From an uncultured Dialister sp. (GTDB lineage: Bacteria > Bacillota > Negativicutes > Veillonellales > Dialisteraceae), in assembly GCA_900545365.1 (NCBI GenBank), contig UQYL01000023.1, positions 1 through 22,082 of the forward strand: a DNA stretch of 22,082 bases, given 5' to 3'. The stretch's first letter is position 1. The number at the start of each line of letters is the position of its first letter. This document shows, piece by piece, positions 7,337-14,343 of the stretch. The notes under the pieces are model-generated. The model did no database searches. It was not told where the DNA came from and saw only the letters and a program-made list of their open reading frames with translations. Made by a program: the position numbers and the translations under genes.

Positions 7337-8229
7337 GACCGCCTCCCCAGCAGCTGCGGGAGCCACTGCGAAATGAAAAGCCCCGTCATGGTGAGCGCCA
7401 TGCCCGCCGCCGACGCCGCCGTGATCCGCTCGCCCAGCACGGCCGCCGCGCAGGCCACCGTCAGCACCGGCCCCGCGTAAATGTACGCCGCCGTCCGCAC
7501 CGCGCCGATGCGGTGCACCGCAAAGCCCCACGTGGCGAAGCACAGCGCCGAAGCCAGCACACCGAGGAAAAGAATATTGAAAAGATTCACCGGGTCCGCC
7601 AGCCGTTCCAGCCCGGGCCGGAAATCCATGGCCCGCATCGCGGGAATCATAAAAATGAGGCCGTAGAAGAAAATGTGGCGCGTCTCCTCGGCGGCGGTCT
7701 CCCTGAAAGCGGCGAGCTTCTTCGTGAAGACCGAATAAAAAGCCCACGACAGCGCGCCGAGAAATGCCAGCAGGTCGCCCAGCGGATTCAAAGAAAGCTC
7801 CGCCGCCCCGGAGAAAGAAATGAGGGCGATCCCCGCCATGGCGCAGACGAAGCCCACCCAGAAAAAGACGCCGATCCGCTCCTCCCGGAGGAAGATCCGC
7901 GCGGCGATCGCCGTCAGCATGGGCGCCGCCGCCACGATCATCCCCACATTCGACGCCTGCGAATAAACGAGCGCCATATTTTCAAAGAGAAAATACAGTG
8001 TCACTCCGCAGAACCCCGCCGCCATAAAGAGCCGTTCCTCCCGGAAAGGACGGAAGCGGATGCGCGACCGGCACACCAGCGAGAGCACGCAGAAACCGAT
8101 GAGGAACCGCGTGAAAAGGATCTCGATCGGCTGATACGCCTCCAGCAGGACTTTCGTGGAAATATACGTGACGCTCCACACCAGGATCGTCAGCGCCGCC
8201 GCCAGATGCCCGGCTGCCGCTCCGCCCAT
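7333..8229 (-). CDS. EamA/DMT transporter, first gene of a coupled pair
   Basis: A 298-residue protein with about ten hydrophobic spans in two EamA repeats (AAALTILVWSVTYISTKVLLEAYQP; GDLLAFLGALSWAFYSVFTKKLA). A likely inner-membrane exporter, substrate unknown. The start at 8229 (MGGAAAGHLAAAL) is preferred because an AAAGGGGG site lies a few bases upstream; the longer frame to 8322 crosses the probable promoter region and is not needed for the fold. It is divergent from the nitroreductase gene and overlaps the next EamA gene by four bases. Confidence 0.87.
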   Translation of the reverse strand: MGGAAAGHLAAALTILVWSVTYISTKVLLEAYQPIEILFTRFLIGFCVLSLVCRSRIRFRPFREERLFMAAGFCGVTLYFLFENMALVYSQASNVGMIVAAAPMLTAIAARIFLREERIGVFFWVGFVCAMAGIALISFSGAAELSLNPLGDLLAFLGALSWAFYSVFTKKLAAFRETAAEETRHIFFYGLIFMIPAMRAMDFRPGLERLADPVNLFNILFLGVLASALCFATWGFAVHRIGAVRTAAYIYAGPVLTVACAAAVLGERITAASAAGMALTMTGLFISQWLPQLLGRRS

Positions 8230-8324
8230 ACCGCTTCCCCCTTTCAGATATTTCTCCCAGTATAACACAGCGAAAAGCGGCGAAAAAAACAGCGCCGCGA
8301 AAAAATGTATAGAAAAATTCATTC

Positions 8325-8353
8325 TTGCATATCCCTACCGCTTTGTTTATAAT
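8325..8353 (+). promoter_or_regulatory. Promoter of the nitroreductase gene
   Basis: TTGCAT (8325-8330) and TATAAT (8348-8353) are separated by 17 bases, 34 bases before the GTG start. The -10 is perfect and the -35 matches four of six. Confidence 0.75.
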
Positions 8354-8387
8354 TAAAAATGTTAATTTCCATAAAGGAGCGGCAAAA

Positions 8388-8999
8388 GTGATCGACGCCA
8401 TTTATAAAAGAAGAAGCACCCGCCATTTCATCAAGAAACAGATTCCGGCAGACGTGCTTACCGATATACTCACCGCGGGCACCAAAGCCCCGTCGGAAAA
8501 GAACCAGCAGCCCTGGCGCTTCGTCGTCGTGCAGGGAGCGGAGCGGAGAAATGTCATCCGCTGCATGAAAGACGGCATCAAAAAGAACCGCGCCGGGGAA
8601 GGCATCTTCTCAAAATATCCCCAGTTCATCCCCAGCGCCGTCTACACCACCCGCGTCCTCGAACAGGCGCCGTGCCTCATCTTCGCGCTGAACGCCCTCG
8701 GCTACGCCCTGGACTATGAGAAAGACACCGCGGAAGCGCTGAAAGAATCCAGCGACATCCAGTCCGTCTCCGCCGCTCTCCAGAATATGGCCCTCGCCGC
8801 CACCGACCACGGCGTCGGCAGCCTCTGGACGTGCGACATCTACTTCGCTTACCGCGAACTCCAGGAATACCTCGGCATCGAAGGCGAACCCGTCGCGGCT
8901 CTCGCCCTCGGCTACACCGACAAAGAGATCCCCGCCACCCCGCGGAAGCCCTTCACGGACGTCGTCTTCTACAAAGGCGCGCCGGAACCGGAAGAATAA
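8388..8999 (+). CDS. Nitroreductase-family flavoprotein
   Basis: A 203-residue protein of the FMN-dependent nitroreductase family, which reduces nitro compounds, quinones or flavins with NAD(P)H; the physiological substrate is unknown. Family marks are the N-terminal RRSTRHF (FMN phosphate contact), TKAPSEKNQQPWRFVVV, and GVGSLWTCDIYF in the C-terminal half. The GTG start at 8388 is supported by AAAGGAG eight bases upstream and by a well-formed promoter. The frame is open further left, but it would cover the promoter. Single-gene unit with its own terminator. Confidence 0.88.
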   Translation: MIDAIYKRRSTRHFIKKQIPADVLTDILTAGTKAPSEKNQQPWRFVVVQGAERRNVIRCMKDGIKKNRAGEGIFSKYPQFIPSAVYTTRVLEQAPCLIFALNALGYALDYEKDTAEALKESSDIQSVSAALQNMALAATDHGVGSLWTCDIYFAYRELQEYLGIEGEPVAALALGYTDKEIPATPRKPFTDVVFYKGAPEPEE

Positions 9000-9006
9000 A
9001 AAACGG

Positions 9007-9028
9007 GCACCCGAAAGGGTGCTTTTTT
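9007..9028 (+). terminator. Intrinsic terminator of the nitroreductase gene
   Basis: Stem GCACCC / GGGTGC with a GAAA tetraloop followed by six T, eight bases after the stop codon. Confidence 0.88.
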
Positions 9029-9106
9029 CATGTCCGCCGCTCCCTTTCTCTCGAAAAGTGATATAATGAACAAAAGTATCCATTATGAACGAAAGGAGCC
9101 TGTATC

Positions 9107-9310
9107 ATGAAAAAACTTCTCTGCACCCCGCTTCCCGCCACTGTCGAGCTCCTCGCCGAACTCGCGGCAATGAAAAAGAAAAACTGGAGCGCCATCCTCT
9201 TCGGCATGCGCTGCGGCCTCACCCTCTCCCTCTGGGTCGTCTTCATCGCCATGCTCCTTTCAAAACACAAAAAGAAATCCGCCCCTGAAGCCGTCCCCGA
9301 AGAAAAATAA
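9107..9310 (+). CDS. Small single-span membrane protein, unknown function
   Basis: A 67-residue protein with a positively charged N-terminal half (MKKLLC, then KKK at about 23-25), one hydrophobic span at about 28-51 (ILFGMRCGLTLSLWVVFIAM) and a Lys/Glu/Pro-rich tail. I recognise no family. Evidence that it is real: AAGGAG eight bases before the ATG, a TATAAT at 9062-9067, and a clean terminator directly after the stop codon. The charge pattern is compatible with either membrane orientation. It stands alone between the nitroreductase gene and the repeat-flanked cassette. Confidence 0.7.
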   Translation: MKKLLCTPLPATVELLAELAAMKKKNWSAILFGMRCGLTLSLWVVFIAMLLSKHKKKSAPEAVPEEK

Positions 9311-9323
9311 CGACCAAAAAGAG

Positions 9324-9344
9324 CGCCCGTAAGGGCGTTTTTTT
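9324..9344 (+). terminator. Intrinsic terminator of the small membrane protein gene
   Basis: Stem CGCCC / GGGCG with a GTAA tetraloop followed by seven T, beginning 14 bases after the stop codon. From 9345 to about 9430 I see nothing else; the repeat element begins after that. Confidence 0.85.
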
Positions 9345-9430
9345 CGTGGGCAGCTCAAATAAAGCCCTCGCCGCAGAGCCCGGCATCCAAAAGCCGCCTG
9401 CTTTCCGCATCCTCCGAAAACAGAAAAGAA

Positions 9431-9543
9431 AAATAACTCAAATTCTCGAATTTCATCGATTTCGTTTATTTCACTTATTTCGCCTAATGATTTGAGTTAT
9501 TGAATAAAAATTTCAACTTTTTCAGTCATTTTTACTTATTTTC
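9431..9543. repeat. AT-rich iteron element, copy 1 (downstream of the ATPase gene)
   Basis: Inverted arms AATAACTCAAAT (9432-9443) and ATTTGAGTTATT (9490-9501) enclose units with an exact 9-base period at 9437-9481: CTCAAATTC, TCGAATTTC, ATCGATTTC, GTTTATTTC, ACTTATTTC. Looser units of the same type (AAAAATTTC, AACTTTTTC, ACTTATTTT) continue to 9543. The same arrangement recurs at 11125-11209 in the same orientation. The element is much richer in AT than its surroundings. It is not a CRISPR: there are no spacers and the units are too short. Confidence 0.85.
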
Positions 9544-9600
9544 ATTAAACTCGTTCAATCGTTCTGCGCATTTCACTTTTCACTTCATGAAATGATATAA

Positions 9601-9628
9601 AAAAGAGCACCTTGAAAGATGCTCTTTT
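9601..9628. terminator. Terminator of the AlbA_2 ATPase gene
   Basis: Stem AAAAGAGCA / TGCTCTTTT (9601-9609 and 9620-9628) with an A-run to its left, so it can end minus-strand transcription of the gene stopping at 9675. Its stem resembles the terminator at 210-244. Confidence 0.75.
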
Positions 9629-9674
9629 GGGTATGCTATGGAACGATCCCGTTCCCATGCAGTCTTGTCGCCGT

Positions 9675-11108
9675 TCACTTGCTGTAATACTTCTGTTTTC
9701 TGCTGCGCGGATTGGCAGGGAGCGTCATTTTCAGCATTCCCTTTTCGATCAAAGGCGACACATAAACGTTCATTGCATAAGAAACGGTTCGTATCCCCAG
9801 GAATTCCGCGATCTCCTGCCTCGTCCGCGGCACCCGACAGAACGCAAGGAGCTTATCCGCCCCGTCCGGCAGGATTTCTTTCTGTAAGATTTCATTACGG
9901 AAAATGACCACAAACTCATTTCTGTTATTTCGAAAGATCGGCGGCGGAAGACCGGCCGCTTCCATCTCTCTGCGCATCGTAGGAATGCCGGAATAACGAT
10001 TCTCCGTATTCGTCTGCACCTCCGCCATGACGGCAAGCACAGGATTTCTCAGATTGGGCCGCGCGTTCCCAAGCTGTTCCACGGTCATCCTCCCATACAG
10101 CGCGCCCGGGCTGTGGATCTCGATCCTGTCCGCGAACATTTCTATCTGAACCGGCGTCCCCTCCGTATGAGCACTGTAATCGCGGTGAATGACCGCATTC
10201 AAGATCGCTTCACGGAGAGCGACAAGAGGGTACTCCATCCGATCCTTTCTCTCGCCGGTTCTTCGATCCACGACCGTACTCTTTTTCATATTCCTGGCGC
10301 AGAATTCCAATGCCTCCGCCGTCATATCCCCAATCGTTCCTTCAATGCGGGCATTATCGGTGAAACGCGCATTACTGCTGTCAATATCTCCGCGGTTTTT
10401 CCCCGGTATGACGACCGCTGTTATGGAAAATCCCGGAAAATAAGACTGCGGGAATATCCCAAAATTCATCAATGCCGCCAGCGACGGATGGCCCTCTTCA
10501 TCAAAGACCGTCAATGTTTTTTCTTTCTCCGCCTCTGGAAGCATGGCAAACTTCGGCTTTCCCTCTTCCCGTTTCCGAATATATTCACCGACCTGTTCCG
10601 CGTCCAGCGCACTCCGCCCGGCCTTCATCACCGGACGTTCGTCATCATGGATCTGCTGCCGGAAAGCAGTGAGCGCATAGATCTCATACGCCGTCATATG
10701 CTCGTCCGCTTCGCCCACACGGATAAAAGATCCTTTGTCAATTCCGCTTCCTTTGTAGTAGCAGGGCCGCAGCAGCAGATCGATCCCCGGAATCTCTGCC
10801 GCGCAGATCGTCACGCCTTCCCACTCCACATCAGTAAGCACAGCTCTGACAGCCGGTTTCATCTCCTTACATTGCTCGCTGACTTTCTTCTGGAGATTCT
10901 GAAGATCATATACACCCACCGGGGCAAAATCATTGGATTCATCCAACCCGAAAAGTATGATTCCCCCGTCGTCCTGATTAGAAAAACTGGATAATGTCTC
11001 ATACAGCTTCGGGCATCCTTTGTGCGCACTTTTTACCTCGATCCGTTGAGATTCCGCTTTTTTCTCCCTGACCTGTTTCGCCAGTTCGATCAATGCTTCT
11101 GGAAGCAT
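9675..11108 (-). CDS. AlbA_2-ATPase-winged-helix protein
   Basis: A 477-residue protein with the architecture of the COG2865-type predicted regulators. An AlbA_2 (Schlafen-like) domain lies at about 20-135 (IEVKSAHKG..., FSNQDDGGIILFGLDE), a GHKL-type ATPase domain at about 295-400 with an N-box (REAILNAVIHRDY, 299-311) and a DRIEIHSPG motif (327-335), and a C-terminal helix-turn-helix at about 415-470 (RTRQEIAEFLGI). Members have been called transcriptional regulators and some AlbA_2 proteins occur in defence loci; the role here is unknown. The start at 11108 has AAAGGA six bases upstream; starts at 11123 and 11135 have none and fall in or beside the repeat. Base composition is visibly less GC-rich than its neighbours. 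It is bracketed by the two iteron elements. Confidence 0.88.
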   Translation of the reverse strand: MLPEALIELAKQVREKKAESQRIEVKSAHKGCPKLYETLSSFSNQDDGGIILFGLDESNDFAPVGVYDLQNLQKKVSEQCKEMKPAVRAVLTDVEWEGVTICAAEIPGIDLLLRPCYYKGSGIDKGSFIRVGEADEHMTAYEIYALTAFRQQIHDDERPVMKAGRSALDAEQVGEYIRKREEGKPKFAMLPEAEKEKTLTVFDEEGHPSLAALMNFGIFPQSYFPGFSITAVVIPGKNRGDIDSSNARFTDNARIEGTIGDMTAEALEFCARNMKKSTVVDRRTGERKDRMEYPLVALREAILNAVIHRDYSAHTEGTPVQIEMFADRIEIHSPGALYGRMTVEQLGNARPNLRNPVLAVMAEVQTNTENRYSGIPTMRREMEAAGLPPPIFRNNRNEFVVIFRNEILQKEILPDGADKLLAFCRVPRTRQEIAEFLGIRTVSYAMNVYVSPLIEKGMLKMTLPANPRSRKQKYYSK

Positions 11109-11124
11109 ACTGTATCCTTTCATC

Positions 11125-11209
11125 AAATAACTCAAATTTTTTCATTTCACTTATTTTAGTGTTTTTCACTTATTTCGTCAAATTATTTGAGTTATTGAAT
11201 AAAAATTTC
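11125..11209. repeat. AT-rich iteron element, copy 2 (upstream of the ATPase gene)
   Basis: Same orientation and plan as copy 1. Arms AATAACTCAAAT (11126-11137) and ATTTGAGTTATT (11185-11196) enclose CTCAAATTT, TTTCATTTC, ACTTATTTT, AGTGTTTTTC (10 bases) and ACTTATTTC (11131-11176). The motif TTGAGTTATT with the following GAATAAAAATTTC is identical in both copies. TTTCACTT/TTTCATTTC-like words continue less regularly to about 11290. Confidence 0.85.
11153..11181 (-). promoter_or_regulatory. Predicted promoter inside iteron element copy 2
   Basis: On the minus strand TTGACG (11176-11181), a 17-base spacer and TAAAAT (11153-11158) lie 44 bases before the ATPase gene start at 11108. Both boxes are made of iteron units and lie between the inverted arms. 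Copy 1 has TTAGGC-like sequence at the equivalent place and no comparable promoter. Confidence 0.65.
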
Positions 11210-11343
11210 GTTTTTTAACTTATTTTTCGCTGAATTATCTTACCATTTCACGAGTTTCATTTCTATTTCACTTTTCATTTCATTAATTTTGCTTTTCGCT
11301 GTAAAAAGGAGGCACAAAGCCTATGCAACGAAAATCCTTCTTT

Positions 11344-13176
11344 TCATTTCGCTTTATTTTTCAGCGCCGGATCGTCGGCGATCCGCACCGCGCCCTGCTC
11401 CGTTACCGCTTTTTCAAGAGACAGGTCATACTCCGCGCTGGTGAGATCATAGCGCGGGTCGTATTCGGAATTCGGCGCGCGGAGGAGACCGCAGATCGTG
11501 TCGAACATAAGGTCATTGGTGAAAACATCGTCCCTGTGCGCCGCCAGATTGGCCGCCGTTTCCGGATAGGCCGCCTGATAAGCCGGAGACAAGTAGATAA
11601 AGAGAGGCACGCGGATCATGTCATACGTAAAGCCGCTGCCGCCGTGGTGCGTATGCGCCATGTCTTCCCCGTGGTCGGAGCAGTACGTCATGGCCTGAAG
11701 ATTCAGATTTTCAGAGGCGTACTCGAAGATCTCCTTCAGCACTTCATCGGTATAACGGATACTCGTATCATAGTCGGCGGCCCGCTGCCGCTCTCCTCCG
11801 TAATCAAACCGGGGAAAGCCGTCCGGCACTCTGTCCCGGTACCGGTCATGGCTGCCCCACAGATGGATGACGATGAAATTACTTCCATCCCTCGGCACCT
11901 TTTTCAGCAGCGTCAGAAGATTCCTGTCATCCCCCATGAGCGGGCTCGTCCAGTGCTCTTCCGCCGACGCCGAAGCCAGCAGCGGAACGACTGACGTGTC
12001 CTTGTCCTGATTGCTGAGCCAGTACGTCCGGTATCCCGCGCGGTTCGCGATGTCCGTGATTGTCACGATGTCCCCTTCCGTTTTCCCGTTGTACTGGTTC
12101 ATATTCGTCAGATAATTAAAAAGCGCCGTTACGGTGATGGGGTAATTGGAATAGGCTTTCGGGAAAAGATAAAAACCGTCTTTCCGCGCGGAGAGCCACG
12201 GCGTCGTCTCCGACGGATACGCCGGATTGAAAGCTTTCATATGATCCCGGTTCGCCGTTTCCCCGATGACGGCGATCACCGTCCCCGGAAGCGCATGGGG
12301 CAGCGTCCCCTGCTCCGCCGTCAGCACCAGCCGGGCAAGGCTTTTCTCATGCTGTCCGGAGAGCTGGCTCATGCTGTCGATATATTTCCGGGCGTGGCGG
12401 TATTCCAACCCGGGAAATGTCCTCACGCACCAGTGATTGAGCAGAAGGCAGCCGCAGAGGAAGACAAGGGCCTGCAAGAGGAGCGCCCCTCGGCGCAGTT
12501 TCCCCGTTTTCCTCGCTCCGCGGCGGAATTCTCTCCGGATATACCAGACACAGAGCCACGCATACAGCAGAAGGAATGCCGCGGCTCCCGCGGTTCCCGC
12601 TGCGCCGAGGCGGGACAGCAGAAATTCCGACGCTTCCTGCGCATTCGTCAGCAGGATGACCGTCATAGTGTCCTGCGAAAACGGCGCGCCGTACAGAATA
12701 TAGTACGTCAGGTAGACCAGCAGATTGACGCACGCCGCAAAAAGGAGAAGAAAAGAAAAAATGCCCGCGAGAATCCGTGCCGCCCGAAAATGCCGCCCTG
12801 TCTCCAGAGAGAGAAAAAGCAGAGCCGCCAGGCCCAGCGCCATCTGGAAGCAGGGACTGGCCGCTTCTGCGCGGATGCCCACCGCTCCGGCGGCAGCGCT
12901 TGAAACGAGGGGAAACGGCAGCGCGTACAGCAGAAAAAGCGCCGTCGGCACGCCGCGGAAAGCCGTGAGGAAGCTCTTCCCCGCGGAAAGCGCCGCCAGA
13001 AAGAAGACCGCCGTCCCGGTCAGGAACGTCCGCACGCCGTAGGTCCAGGTCAGCAGCTCCCGTATTCCCGCCAGCGCATAGATCAGGTACACGATGCCCG
13101 CCAGCAGAAGCGCTTCCAGCAGGTACCGCCCCGCCTTCTTCCCGGCTTTTCCGCCAATGCTCTCCCGTACTGTCAT
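11344..13176 (-). CDS. Phosphoethanolamine-transferase-like sulfatase-fold membrane enzyme
   Basis: A 610-residue protein with about six or seven hydrophobic segments in residues 1-250 and a periplasmic alkaline-phosphatase-fold domain from about 295. Motifs: VIGETANRDHMKAF with the metal-binding E306, a probable nucleophile T348 or T350 in SNYPITVTALFNYLT about 40 residues later, HLWGSHDRY near 440, and CSDHGEDMAHTHHGG with D501/H502 as metal ligands. This spacing matches EptA/OpgE-like transferases that add phosphoethanolamine to lipid A, heptose or glucan. An outer-membrane lipopolysaccharide target is inferred. The start at 13176 has GGAGG seven bases upstream and a strong promoter. LTA synthase is less likely because the motifs read as EptA-like. 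Confidence 0.85.
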   Translation of the reverse strand: MTVRESIGGKAGKKAGRYLLEALLLAGIVYLIYALAGIRELLTWTYGVRTFLTGTAVFFLAALSAGKSFLTAFRGVPTALFLLYALPFPLVSSAAAGAVGIRAEAASPCFQMALGLAALLFLSLETGRHFRAARILAGIFSFLLLFAACVNLLVYLTYYILYGAPFSQDTMTVILLTNAQEASEFLLSRLGAAGTAGAAAFLLLYAWLCVWYIRREFRRGARKTGKLRRGALLLQALVFLCGCLLLNHWCVRTFPGLEYRHARKYIDSMSQLSGQHEKSLARLVLTAEQGTLPHALPGTVIAVIGETANRDHMKAFNPAYPSETTPWLSARKDGFYLFPKAYSNYPITVTALFNYLTNMNQYNGKTEGDIVTITDIANRAGYRTYWLSNQDKDTSVVPLLASASAEEHWTSPLMGDDRNLLTLLKKVPRDGSNFIVIHLWGSHDRYRDRVPDGFPRFDYGGERQRAADYDTSIRYTDEVLKEIFEYASENLNLQAMTYCSDHGEDMAHTHHGGSGFTYDMIRVPLFIYLSPAYQAAYPETAANLAAHRDDVFTNDLMFDTICGLLRAPNSEYDPRYDLTSAEYDLSLEKAVTEQGAVRIADDPALKNKAK

Positions 13177-13221
13177 CCCTCATCCTCCCGCACATCGTTC
13201 GCAAGACAATCAATCCCTGTA

Positions 13222-13250
13222 ATTATCCCCCCCGGAAGGTCGTCTGTCAA
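13222..13250 (-). promoter_or_regulatory. Promoter of the phosphoethanolamine-transferase-like gene
   Basis: TTGACA (13245-13250) and GATAAT (13222-13227) are spaced by 17 bases on the minus strand, 45 bases before the start codon. Eleven of twelve consensus positions match. A run of seven C on the plus strand overlaps the spacer edge. Confidence 0.85.
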
Positions 13251-13270
13251 GTCCTATGGATATTCCCATG

Positions 13271-13303
13271 CAAAAATCCCGCTTCCTTTTTCGGAAACGG
13301 GAT
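13271..13303 (-). terminator. Intrinsic terminator of pheA
   Basis: An 11-bp stem ATCCCGCTTCC / GGAAACGGGAT with one G-U type position (13276-13286 and 13293-13303) is followed by a T-run on the minus strand. It separates pheA from the next promoter. Confidence 0.87.
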
Positions 13304-13319
13304 GGTCTGTATTTCTATT

Positions 13320-14177
13320 CTATTTTCTCTCTATGCCGGACATGGAGGGGAAGGTCCGGTCGGCGGCGTAGTTTCCGAGGATACGGAAGCCTGTGCACAT
13401 GGAGGCGAGACGGGAGAGAGTCTGGGCGTTGGCCGGGTCGTCCAAGCGGCCCATGACGTCGATGTGGAAGCAGTAGTCGAAAGGCGCGCCCCCGTTGGGC
13501 CGGGATTCGAGGTGGGTCATGTTCATGCCGCCGTAGAAGAAGCACCCCAGCACGTGGTAGAGTGCCCCCGGCTCGTGGGGCACGGTGAGGACGAGGGTAA
13601 TCTTGTCCGCCTTCTCATCAGGCACGCTCTCCGGCGCGATGATGAAGAAGCGGGTGCAGTTCATCGCATTCTCCTGAATGTCTTCCTCCAGGATCTCCAG
13701 ACCGTAGATCTCCGCGGCGAGGCTCCCGGCGATGGCCGCCAGGCCCGGCGTCTCCGCCGCCCGCGCCGCGCTCTCCGACGTGCTGAGGCAGGGGATCCGC
13801 TCCCATTCCCGATGGGCCGCCAGGAAAGGCCGGCACTGGGCGAGCCCCTGCGGATGAGAACAGACCGCGCGGATCTCTTCCCGCCTCGTTCCGGGCCGCG
13901 CCATCAGGTGGTGGCGGATGGAAATGCATTTCTCCCCCGTCACGGCGCAGTCATAGGCGCGGATGAGATCGTACACCTCTGTGATGCCGCCGGTTGATGA
14001 ATTTTCAATGGGCACGATGCCCCGCTCCGCCCGCCTTTCCGCGACGGCCCGCACCACGTCTTCAAAGGTGTCCATATATTCCGCCCGCACCGGCTGCGCG
14101 CCGAACCACGCCCGCATGGCCTCGTCGGTGTGCGAGCCCGGCGCGCCGAAGCAGGCCGCCCTGATCCTGTCTGCCAT
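13320..14177 (-). CDS. pheA: Prephenate dehydratase
   Basis: A 285-residue monofunctional enzyme converting prephenate to phenylpyruvate in phenylalanine synthesis; no chorismate mutase domain is attached. The catalytic part (about 5-180) shows PIENSSTGGITEVYDL, SHPQGLAQC, STSESAA and NCTRFFII. The regulatory ACT domain follows at about 192-270 with HEPGALYHVL and MNMTHLESRP, the motifs linked to phenylalanine feedback inhibition. The usual GPxGTFS-like N-terminal motif reads FGAPGSHTDEA. AAGGAGG lies seven bases before the ATG at 14177. Divergent from ferritin, with its own promoter (14202-14231) and terminator. No attenuator or leader peptide is seen in the short leader. Confidence 0.95.
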   Translation of the reverse strand: MADRIRAACFGAPGSHTDEAMRAWFGAQPVRAEYMDTFEDVVRAVAERRAERGIVPIENSSTGGITEVYDLIRAYDCAVTGEKCISIRHHLMARPGTRREEIRAVCSHPQGLAQCRPFLAAHREWERIPCLSTSESAARAAETPGLAAIAGSLAAEIYGLEILEEDIQENAMNCTRFFIIAPESVPDEKADKITLVLTVPHEPGALYHVLGCFFYGGMNMTHLESRPNGGAPFDYCFHIDVMGRLDDPANAQTLSRLASMCTGFRILGNYAADRTFPSMSGIERK

Positions 14178-14201
14178 AGAAATGCCTCCTTTATTTTTCC
14201 T

Positions 14202-14231
14202 ATTCTATCCGTCGGAAAAAATGTCTGTCAA
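14202..14231 (-). promoter_or_regulatory. Promoter of pheA
   Basis: TTGACA (14226-14231) and TAGAAT (14202-14207) on the minus strand are separated by 18 bases, about 25 bases before the start codon. Confidence 0.75.
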
Positions 14232-14290
14232 ATCAGCAGAAATATTTTTATTTTTTTCGATATGCCCTTTCTTTTTTCTGCCGACTCATG

Positions 14291-14296
14291 TATAAT
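14291..14296 (+). promoter_or_regulatory. Candidate -10 box of ftnA
   Basis: A perfect TATAAT lies 47 bases before the ferritin start. The -35 region is T-rich without a clear hexamer, which could mean that an activator or a relaxed promoter is used. I do not see a convincing Fur box. Confidence 0.5.
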
Positions 14297-14343
14297 ATAA
14301 GCATCGAAAGACTTCAATATATTTTACATACAGGAGGCCCATC

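Noticed and set aside
9431..9543. CRISPR array
   Set aside because: Units are 9-10 bases with no spacers between them, and no cas genes are in the window.
9431..11209. Composite transposon or pair of MITEs
   Set aside because: Similarity between the copies continues past the inverted arms (GAATAAAAATTTC), no target-site duplication is seen and no transposase is encoded.
11323..11994. Plus-strand frame of 223 codons with an AAGGAGG site before ATG at 11323
   Set aside because: It is antisense to the transferase gene, whose catalytic motifs are intact. The AAGGAGG is an accidental match on the complementary strand of the region after the transferase stop codon.
14232..14343. Fur box before the ferritin gene
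   Set aside because: The region is AT-rich but contains no recognisable GATAATGATAATCATTATC-like palindrome.
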